Origin: JANLUX01 sp031366005
GTDB lineage: Bacteria > Bacteroidota > Bacteroidia > AKYH767-A > OLB10
Length of the DNA: 45,763 bases
Reading direction: 5' to 3'
Assembly (NCBI GenBank): GCA_031366005.1
Contig: JANLZB010000025.1
Coordinates: 1 to 45,763, forward strand
Part shown: positions 39,755 through 45,763 of the stretch, in pieces
Layout of the letters: each line of letters begins with the position of its first letter
Position numbering within the stretch: position 1 is the stretch's first letter
The notes under the pieces: model-generated
Databases searched by the model: none
Told to the model about the DNA's origin: nothing
The model's input: only the letters and a program-made list of their open reading frames with translations
Position numbers and translations under genes: made by a program

Positions 39755-42703
39755 ATGGCAGAAGAAAAAGCAGTACGGTTAGGAAAAGTAGCTAAGGAAT
39801 TTAACGTGGGTTTGTCGCACGTGGTGGAATATCTTGCCACAAGGGGAATTACTGTCGAATCCAGTCCTAATGCAAAAATTAATCCTGATCTTTATATTTT
39901 ATTACAGGAGAAATACCAGCCTGATAAATTAGCCAAGCAGGATGCTTTGGATTTAACCCGTGAAAAACAAAAACGCGACAACTTAGTTATAGAAGCTAAA
40001 GTTGCTAAGGGTGATGCCCAAAAAACCGAATTTGATAATGATACTGATGATTCATTAAAGCGTAGTCTTGATGAATTAAAACTTGCAGCCTCAGGTGAGA
40101 AAAAATCAGCACGTAAAAAAGAAAAGGAGCCTGAAGTAAAGCCTTCTGAGCCAGAAATAATCAAAGCCAAGATTGAAAAATCAGAAGGACCAAAAGTTCT
40201 TGGTAAGATTGATCTGGAGGCAGGAAAGAAAAAAACTACTGTAAAAGGTAAGGCTAAGAAGGAAGAACCAAAGGCAGAAAAATCTGCACCTGAACCTGCT
40301 TTACCAAGCGAAAAAGCTAAAAAAATAACTCCAAAAGGAAAGAAAAAATCTGAGGAAGAAATTACAACAACTCCTGAACAAGAAGTAGCACCCTCAGTTG
40401 AAACTCCGGTTGCGAAAACTACAGTTGCGGAACAGCCTCTACCAGAACCTCCAGTAAAAGAAACTCCTGCAACACCAGAACATATCAGTGTTCGTATAGA
40501 TAAACTTTCCGGGCCAAACATTATTGGTAAAATTGATTTACCTGTTGATCCACCAAAACGTAAACCGGTTGCCTCCAGTTCTGATTTTGAAAAGGACGGA
40601 AGAAAAAGCAAACGCAAACGCAAAGACAAAAAAGGTGGAACCCCGCCAACAGGAGGAATCACCGGAAGGCCACAGCAACAAGGACAGCAAAGTCAACAAG
40701 GTAATAATTATCGTGGTGGGCCACAAAGAGGTGGTGGACCAAATCGCGGACCTCAACGAGGAGGATCCGGAAGACCATCTACTCCGTTTGTTCCTAAAGC
40801 AGAGCCGACTGAGAAGGAAATACAAGATCAGATTAAAGCAACTCTTGCCAGGTTAAGTGGTGGTGGCAAATCAAAGTCATCCAAACTTCGTAAGGAAAAA
40901 CGTGTTGCTCATGCGCAACGCCAGGAAGCTATTTCAGAGCAGGAAACTGAGAAGGTTATTAAAGTAACAGAATTTGTTTCTGCAAACGAACTGGCAAAAC
41001 TGATGAACGTTAGTGTCAACCAGATTATTTCCACTTGCATGAGTTTAGGAATGTTTGTTTCTATCAATCAGCGGTTAGATGCTGAGACATTAACTGTAGT
41101 GGCAGAAGAATTTGGTTATAAAGTAGAATTTGTTTCTGCAGATGTACAGGAAGCTATTGCAGAAAAAGAAGATACCGAGGAAGAATTAGTGCCTCGTGCT
41201 CCCATAGTTACTGTAATGGGTCACGTTGATCATGGTAAAACATCTTTACTGGATTATATCCGTAAAGCAAATGTAATTGCAGGTGAAGCAGGTGGTATCA
41301 CACAGCACATTGGTGCTTATGAAGTATCATTGGAAGATGGCCGCAAAATAGCTTTTCTCGATACTCCCGGTCACGAAGCATTTACTGCAATGCGTGCAAG
41401 AGGAGCAAAAGTCACAGACATTGCAATTATTGTTGTAGCTGCTGATGATAGCGTAATGCCTCAAACTGTAGAAGCAATCAATCACGCACAAGCTGCCAAT
41501 GTTCCTATTGTTTTTGCAATTAATAAAGTGGATAAGCCAGGTGCTGATCCTGAGAGAATAAAGCAACAACTTGCAGCAATGAACTTCCTTGTTGAAGACT
41601 GGGGAGGAAAATATCAAAGCCAGGAAATTTCTGCAAAACAAGGTTTGAATATTGACAAATTGCTTGAAAAAGTTTTGCTTGAAGCGGAGTTGCTTGACCT
41701 CAAAGCTAATCCTGTACGGAATGCAAAAGGTACAGTGATAGAATCATCCCTTGATAAAGGGCGTGGTTATGTTACAACTGTCCTTGTACAAAACGGTACC
41801 TTAAAAGTTGGAGATGTTGTGTTGGCCGGATGCTTCAGTGGGCGTGTTAAGGCAATGTTTAATGAGCGTGGTAATAAAGAAACGCAGGCAGGACCAGCAA
41901 CACCCGCGATGATACTTGGTATGACCGGTGCACCGCAAGCTGGTGATCAGTTCAACGTAATGGATGACGAACGCGAAGCACGTGAAATTGCGAACAAGCG
42001 TTTGCAGTTACAACGCGAGCAGGGAATACGTACGCATAAGCACATCACTCTTGATGAAATTGGAAGAAGGTTGGCAATAGGTAATTTTAAAGAATTAAAT
42101 GTTATTGTAAAAGGTGACGTGGATGGTTCTATAGAAGCATTATCTGACAGCTTGTTAAAACTTTCTACCGGTGAAATACAGGTTAATGTTATACATAAAT
42201 CAGTTGGTGCCATCAGCGAAAGCGATGTTATGCTTGCTTCTGCATCCAATGCAATCATCATTGGTTTTCAGGTTCGTCCTTCTGTTAGTGCTCGCAGACT
42301 TGCAGAACAGGAACAGATTGATATCAGATTATATTCTATCATTTATGATGCAATCAACGAAGTGAAAGCAGCTATGGAAGGGATGCTTGCTCCTGATTAC
42401 GAAGAAAAGATTGTAGGTAATATAGAAGTACGCGAAGTATTTAAGATTCCAAAAGTGGGAACCGTTGCCGGATGCATGGTGCTTGATGGAAAGGTTACAC
42501 GTAATACCAAAATACGTGTGGTACGTGATGGTATCGTTGCTTATTCAGGAGAACTTGCTTCATTAAAACGTTTTAAAGATGATGTGAAAGAAGTTTCTTC
42601 AGGCTTCGAATGTGGATTGAGCATTAATAAATTTGATGACATCCGTTTAGGAGATATCATTGAAGGTTACGAACAAATTGCTGTTAAGCGAACACTTGCT
42701 TAA
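39755..42703 (+). CDS. infB: Translation initiation factor IF-2
   Basis: The 982-residue GTPase places initiator tRNA on the 30S subunit. It begins with an IF2-N segment (VRLGKVAKEFNVGLSHVVEYLATRGI), followed by about 330 residues of Lys/Glu/Pro-rich low complexity that includes an RGG-like stretch (GGPQRGGGPNRGPQRGG) at about 315-340. A second IF2-N segment is near ANELAKLMNVSVNQIISTCMSLG. The G domain shows GHVDHGKT at 489-496, DTPGHEAF and NKVD; domains II to IV follow, ending GLSINKFDDIRLGDIIEGYEQ. The two near-identical linker segments (GPKVLGKIDL and GPNIIGKIDL) reveal an internal repeat. It lies 110 bases after nusA. Confidence 0.97.
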   Translation: MAEEKAVRLGKVAKEFNVGLSHVVEYLATRGITVESSPNAKINPDLYILLQEKYQPDKLAKQDALDLTREKQKRDNLVIEAKVAKGDAQKTEFDNDTDDSLKRSLDELKLAASGEKKSARKKEKEPEVKPSEPEIIKAKIEKSEGPKVLGKIDLEAGKKKTTVKGKAKKEEPKAEKSAPEPALPSEKAKKITPKGKKKSEEEITTTPEQEVAPSVETPVAKTTVAEQPLPEPPVKETPATPEHISVRIDKLSGPNIIGKIDLPVDPPKRKPVASSSDFEKDGRKSKRKRKDKKGGTPPTGGITGRPQQQGQQSQQGNNYRGGPQRGGGPNRGPQRGGSGRPSTPFVPKAEPTEKEIQDQIKATLARLSGGGKSKSSKLRKEKRVAHAQRQEAISEQETEKVIKVTEFVSANELAKLMNVSVNQIISTCMSLGMFVSINQRLDAETLTVVAEEFGYKVEFVSADVQEAIAEKEDTEEELVPRAPIVTVMGHVDHGKTSLLDYIRKANVIAGEAGGITQHIGAYEVSLEDGRKIAFLDTPGHEAFTAMRARGAKVTDIAIIVVAADDSVMPQTVEAINHAQAANVPIVFAINKVDKPGADPERIKQQLAAMNFLVEDWGGKYQSQEISAKQGLNIDKLLEKVLLEAELLDLKANPVRNAKGTVIESSLDKGRGYVTTVLVQNGTLKVGDVVLAGCFSGRVKAMFNERGNKETQAGPATPAMILGMTGAPQAGDQFNVMDDEREAREIANKRLQLQREQGIRTHKHITLDEIGRRLAIGNFKELNVIVKGDVDGSIEALSDSLLKLSTGEIQVNVIHKSVGAISESDVMLASASNAIIIGFQVRPSVSARRLAEQEQIDIRLYSIIYDAINEVKAAMEGMLAPDYEEKIVGNIEVREVFKIPKVGTVAGCMVLDGKVTRNTKIRVVRDGIVAYSGELASLKRFKDDVKEVSSGFECGLSINKFDDIRLGDIIEGYEQIAVKRTLA

Positions 42704-42776
42704 CATATTTTAAATCTGATCATCATTGATATTTCAAAATATAAATGATCGAACAGAATTATTGAAGAATTAAGAG

Positions 42777-42808
42777 AAACCCTTTGGTGAATTGCCGAAG
42801 GGTTTTTT
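42777..42808 (+). terminator. Intrinsic terminator after infB
   Basis: AAACCCTTTGG pairs with CCGAAGGGTTT (one G-T pair) around a 7-base loop and is followed by a T run. It ends the rimP-nusA-infB cluster, 74 bases after the infB stop. Confidence 0.85.
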
Positions 42809-42839
42809 ATTTTATTTTGCGATTCCATAAATTTTTAAA

Positions 42840-43616
42840 ATGAGCAGCCACGAAAGAGCACATCACGATGAAGCAAACAACGTAACCTATCAACGTTGTC
42901 AGTTCGCGTATGAATATGCGGTTCCTTATATAAAAGGAAAAAAAGTTTTGGATATAGGTTGTGGTTTGGCATATGGAACATCATTGATGGCAGAACATGC
43001 TTCGAAGATTACAGGTTTTGATTATGATGAGTCAACTATCAACCAAAACAAAATCCGTTATAAAGAAATTAAAAATCTAAATTTTATTCACGGTACAGTG
43101 CCTCCGCTTCCGCTTGCAGATAAAAGTTATGATGTGATTACCGCTTTTCAATTTATTGAACACATTCATCCTCGTAAAGAGTTTATCAATGAATGTTTAA
43201 GAGTGCTAAAACCGGGCGGTGTTTTATTAATCACCACACCAAATAATAAAAAATCATTGGCTCGAAATCCTTTTCATGTGCATGAATACACATTTGATGA
43301 AATGCAGAATGAATTAAAAAATATAGGAAGCCGTTTTGAATTGGCCGGGTTAAATGGCAATAAAAAAGTAAATGATTATTACGAGGCAAACGGAAAATTT
43401 GTACGTGCCATATTAAAATGGGATTTCCTGGGATTACATAAACGTCTTCCTTCAAAAGTTTTAGCTGCTCCTTATAATTTCATAACCAACCTTATGCGTA
43501 GCCGTTTGAAAAGCGAAGTGAAACAAACAACTGATATTTCAACCCGTGATTTTCAACTTCAAACGCAAAATCTGGATGAGACATGGGACATTTATGCCCG
43601 CGTTTACAAAGAGTGA
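42840..43616 (+). CDS. Class I SAM-dependent methyltransferase
   Basis: The 258-residue cytoplasmic protein has the Rossmann-like methyltransferase fold with motif I KVLDIGCGLAYGTSLMAEHA (about residues 35-54), the acidic ribose contact GFDYDESTI, LPLADKSYDVITAFQFIEHI and LKPGGVLLITTPNNKKSL. It resembles small-molecule and glycan-decorating enzymes of the UbiE/Methyltransf_11 type. The substrate is unknown. The N-terminus (SSHERAHHDEANNVTYQRC) is His-rich and precedes the fold. It is a single gene between the infB terminator and tRNA-Gln. Confidence 0.9.
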   Translation: MSSHERAHHDEANNVTYQRCQFAYEYAVPYIKGKKVLDIGCGLAYGTSLMAEHASKITGFDYDESTINQNKIRYKEIKNLNFIHGTVPPLPLADKSYDVITAFQFIEHIHPRKEFINECLRVLKPGGVLLITTPNNKKSLARNPFHVHEYTFDEMQNELKNIGSRFELAGLNGNKKVNDYYEANGKFVRAILKWDFLGLHKRLPSKVLAAPYNFITNLMRSRLKSEVKQTTDISTRDFQLQTQNLDETWDIYARVYKE

Positions 43617-43646
43617 TTACAATTTATTTAGTGTAGGAAAAAATTC

Positions 43647-43654
43647 TATTTTTG
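43647..43654 (+). promoter_or_regulatory. -7 box of the tRNA-Gln gene
   Basis: TATTTTTG matches TAnnTTTG and lies 19 bases before the mature tRNA 5' end; a weak TTTAG at about -33 is the only upstream match. Confidence 0.5.
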
Positions 43655-43673
43655 CCCCCACTTAATCAGGAAT

Positions 43674-43746
43674 TGTCCTATGGTGTAACTGGCAACACGC
43701 TTGATTTTGATTCAAGAAAGTCTAGGTTCGAGCCCTAGTAGGACAA
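43674..43746 (+). tRNA. tRNA-Gln (anticodon TTG)
   Basis: A full cloverleaf can be drawn: acceptor stem TGTCCTA with TAGGACA, D arm from 43683 to 43698, anticodon stem CTTGA with TCAAG around TTTTGAT (anticodon TTG at 43707-43709), and T arm CTAGG-TTCGAGC-CCTAG. The discriminator base is A43746. CCA is not encoded. A strong hairpin terminator follows. Confidence 0.95.
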
Positions 43747-43752
43747 CAAACT

Positions 43753-43780
43753 AAAATCCCGCTTCCATGGCGGGATTTTT
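43753..43780 (+). terminator. Intrinsic terminator of tRNA-Gln
   Basis: AAATCCCGC pairs with GCGGGATTT around a 7-base loop and is followed by a T run, directly after the tRNA. Confidence 0.85.
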
Positions 43781-43835
43781 TGTATCTATACATCAAGCCT
43801 TTAATTTTTACTTTTACCCATCATCATTATAATTT

Positions 43836-45278
43836 ATGATTGAATTCATTCTCAACAATAAAAACATTCAAACCACTTTGCCTCCAGGCATGACGCTATT
43901 GGATTTTATCCGTTACGAACAAAATCTGAAAGGAACTAAAATTGGTTGTCGTGAAGGAGATTGCGGAGCCTGCACAGTTTTAGTAGGAGACCTCACCCCC
44001 AGCCCCTCTCCAAAGAGAGTGGGGATATTGCAATTGCAATATCGTTCCATGACTTCATGCCTGATGCCGTTGGGTAATGCACAAGGAAAACACGTTGTTT
44101 CTGTTGAAGGAATAAACCTTAAAGAATTAAATCCTGTTCAAAAGGCAATAGTAGACGAAGGCGGAACACAATGCGGTTTTTGCACAGTTGGTTTTGTAAT
44201 GTCATTAGTAGGGTTTTGTTTAACAGAAAAAGAAATCAATTATGTAAATGCAATTGCTGCGATAGATGGAAACATTTGTAGATGCACAGGATATAAATCT
44301 TTAGAGCGTGCAGCAGGATTAATTGTAGATCAATTAAAAACCAGAAACGAAAATGATGTGATTAAATGGTTGATACAGCAACAATTTATTCCCTCTTATT
44401 TTTCTGAAATTCCCAAACGCTTATTGACTATTGAAAAAAATAAAAGTGGTGAAAACAAAAAAATAAAAGTTGGTGGAGGAACCGACTTGTATGTTCAGAA
44501 ACACGATAGCATGGTTCATGCTGATATTGATTTTGTCTTTGATAATGATGCTCTAAAAGGAATAAATCAGAAAGACAATCTGATTTACATCGGAGCTTCC
44601 TGCACAGTAGAAGATTTAAGAAGCAGTGAATTGATGAACAAACATTTTCCGCATCTGCAAAAACATCTGAAACTTATTTCATCAACTCCCATAAGAAACA
44701 TGGCAACCCTTGCCGGCAATTTCATAAACGCATCTCCAATTGGAGACATGACCATTTTTTTTCTTGCATTAAATGCAGGATTAATACTTGACAGCAATGG
44801 AGTTAAAAGAAATGTTTTGCTGAAAGATTTTTATAAGGACTACAAAAAACTCGATAAATCAGAACATGAAATAATTGAAAGGATTTATATTGAAGTTCCT
44901 AAACTGAATTCTCTTTTCAATTTTGAAAAAGTTAGCAAACGAACACATCTTGATATCGCAAGCGTAAACTCAGCGATGAGTATTGAAATAGAAAATAATA
45001 AAATTAAAAACGTAAATATTGCAACCGGAGGCGTGTTTGCATTTCCATTGTACCTCAATAAAACAGTGGAATATTTAAAAGGAAACGAGATTTCTGCATC
45101 AACAATTTCAAAAGCAAATGAAATTCTTCAATCAGAAATTGCTCCTATCAGTGATGCGAGAGGGACAGCGGATTACAAAAGACTTTTAGCAAGACAATTG
45201 TTTTATGCGCTTTTTGTGGAGTTGTTTGCTGATAAAATTAATACTGAAGATCTTTTTCAAAATAATTTTTTCCTATGA
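43836..45278 (+). CDS. xdhA: Xanthine dehydrogenase small subunit (2Fe-2S and FAD domains)
   Basis: The 480-residue subunit carries electrons in a molybdenum hydroxylase that oxidises purines such as hypoxanthine and xanthine. The N-terminal plant-type [2Fe-2S] domain shows CREGDCGAC (Cys38, 43, 46) and Cys75 (MTSCLMPLG). The second [2Fe-2S] domain shows GGTQCGFCTVGFVMS and NICRCTGYKS. The FAD domain (about 180-470) shows VGGGTDLYVQ and STPIRNMATLAGNFINASPIGD. Residues 52-63 (DLTPSPSPKRVG) are encoded by a palindromic repeat inserted in frame between Cys46 and Cys75. The next subunit starts in a four-base overlap (ATGA). Substrate preference among purines is not proven by sequence. Confidence 0.93.
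   Translation: MIEFILNNKNIQTTLPPGMTLLDFIRYEQNLKGTKIGCREGDCGACTVLVGDLTPSPSPKRVGILQLQYRSMTSCLMPLGNAQGKHVVSVEGINLKELNPVQKAIVDEGGTQCGFCTVGFVMSLVGFCLTEKEINYVNAIAAIDGNICRCTGYKSLERAAGLIVDQLKTRNENDVIKWLIQQQFIPSYFSEIPKRLLTIEKNKSGENKKIKVGGGTDLYVQKHDSMVHADIDFVFDNDALKGINQKDNLIYIGASCTVEDLRSSELMNKHFPHLQKHLKLISSTPIRNMATLAGNFINASPIGDMTIFFLALNAGLILDSNGVKRNVLLKDFYKDYKKLDKSEHEIIERIYIEVPKLNSLFNFEKVSKRTHLDIASVNSAMSIEIENNKIKNVNIATGGVFAFPLYLNKTVEYLKGNEISASTISKANEILQSEIAPISDARGTADYKRLLARQLFYALFVELFADKINTEDLFQNNFFL
43991..44024 (+). repeat. In-frame coding copy of the palindromic CCTCACCCCC...GGGG repeat
   Basis: CCTCACCCCCAGCCCCTCTC is followed by CAAAGAGAGTGGGG; CCCCTCTC and GAGAG-GGGG can fold back with a one-base bulge. 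The same family occurs between genes at 37796-37828 on the other strand. Here it lies inside xdhA, keeps the reading frame and encodes LTPSPSPKRVG. Confidence 0.75.
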
Positions 45279-45763
45279 AAAACATTGACTCTTTCAATCA
45301 CACCCGCGGAGAATCAATTTATGTGGATGATATTATCGAACTGAAAGGAACATTGTACGCTGTTCCGTTTGATTCACATGTCGCACATGGAAAAATTATT
45401 TCGTTGGATATTACCGAAGCTTCTGCAATCACAGGCGTAAAAAAGATTTTCACTTATAGGGATATCACAGGAGAAAATCAGATAGGCGGAATTATTCCTG
45501 ATGAGCCATTATTCGCTGAAAACATTGTTGATTTCTGCGGGATGCCCATTGCATTGGTTGTTGCAGAAACAGAAGAGATAGCAAGAATAGCTATAAAGAA
45601 AATAAAAGTGGAGATAGAAAAGCTTCCTGTAATTGTTGATCCGCGCGAAGCAGCGAAGCAAAATAAATTAATTATTCCTCCACGTACTTTTCAAATGGGT
45701 GACATAGCATCACAATGGAAAAGCTGTGAATATATTTTTGAAGGCATTGCAGAAAATGGTGGA
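45275..45763 (+). CDS. xdhB: Xanthine dehydrogenase large subunit, 5' part (cut by window end)
   Basis: At least 163 residues are present from the ATG at 45275, with no stop before the window end. The sequence matches the start of the molybdopterin-binding subunit: HTRGESIYVDDI, LYAVPFDSHVAHGKIISLDITEASAITGVKKIFTYRDI, ENIVDFCGMPIALVVAET and the a/b hammerhead domain to the end. The molybdenum-binding region lies outside the window. It overlaps xdhA by four bases (ATGA), so the two are translationally coupled. A generic aldehyde oxidase-type hydroxylase is the main alternative. Confidence 0.9.
   Translation, partial: MKNIDSFNHTRGESIYVDDIIELKGTLYAVPFDSHVAHGKIISLDITEASAITGVKKIFTYRDITGENQIGGIIPDEPLFAENIVDFCGMPIALVVAETEEIARIAIKKIKVEIEKLPVIVDPREAAKQNKLIIPPRTFQMGDIASQWKSCEYIFEGIAENGG

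Noticed and set aside
39892..40662. 256-codon open frame opposite infB
   Set aside because: It lies antisense to the repetitive Lys/Glu/Pro-rich linker of IF-2; its Ser/Phe/Gly-rich product is a by-product of that composition and resembles no family.

Overview
The window is a chromosomal segment from a member of the Bacteroidota, most like the Chitinophagia/Sphingobacteriia side. The evidence is a protein with a type IX secretion (T9SS) sorting domain, a TonB receptor with an N-terminal carboxypeptidase-regulatory-like domain, a DUF5689 lipoprotein, DUF2723 and DUF3127 proteins, promoters of the TTTG / TAnnTTTG type, few Shine-Dalgarno sequences and AT-rich DNA. No phage, transposase, rRNA or CRISPR array was seen. 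The genus cannot be named from sequence alone.

Layout. 1-4.3 kb: a DUF3127 OB-fold protein with an SSB-like acidic tail, htpG, and a C-terminal-processing protease. 4.3-6.5 kb: a small Thr/Glu-rich lipoprotein diverging from an ECF sigma factor, which overlaps a membrane protein joining an anti-sigma-like cytoplasmic part to a periplasmic HtrA-type protease; both divergent promoters carry GGGTTACC. 6.5-12 kb: a small orphan gene, an acyl-CoA carboxylase beta subunit, a FadL-type porin, and a three-gene run (SRPBCC, double VOC, DUF1801). 12-19.8 kb: a large DUF2723 membrane glycosyltransferase, then a TonB receptor and DUF5689 lipoprotein pair. 19.8-24.9 kb: an aldehyde dehydrogenase of the 2-aminomuconate semialdehyde type, then a cytoplasmic GH37 trehalase followed by a fused trehalose-6-phosphate synthase/phosphatase. 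24.9-29.4 kb: a secreted fungalysin-like metalloprotease with Ig-like repeats and a T9SS tail. 29.6-34.8 kb: a TetR-controlled EmrB/EmrA/TolC-type efflux operon, interrupted by a four-helix-bundle (IVS) gene. 34.9-36.7 kb: 3-hydroxyanthranilate dioxygenase diverging from an atypical SDR and a Cys-rich DUF4258 lipoprotein. 36.7-42.8 kb: a GT9 glycosyltransferase and the rimP-nusA-infB translation/transcription cluster. 42.8-45.8 kb: a methyltransferase, tRNA-Gln(TTG), and the two xanthine-dehydrogenase-type subunits, the second cut by the window edge.

How the parts may work together. The ECF sigma factor, its HtrA-like partner and the lipoprotein look like a self-contained envelope-stress circuit. 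Trehalose synthesis and hydrolysis are encoded side by side. HAAO and the ALDH8A1-like enzyme point to a kynurenine/3-hydroxyanthranilate catabolic route split across the region. A second layer is a set of short palindromic or word-like repeats between genes, one of which is inserted in frame inside the xanthine dehydrogenase iron-sulfur domain.

The best candidates for something little described are the sigma/anti-sigma-protease circuit, the IVS gene bounded by inverted repeats inside the efflux operon, and the coding copy of the palindromic repeat. All functions are read from motifs; no database search was run.
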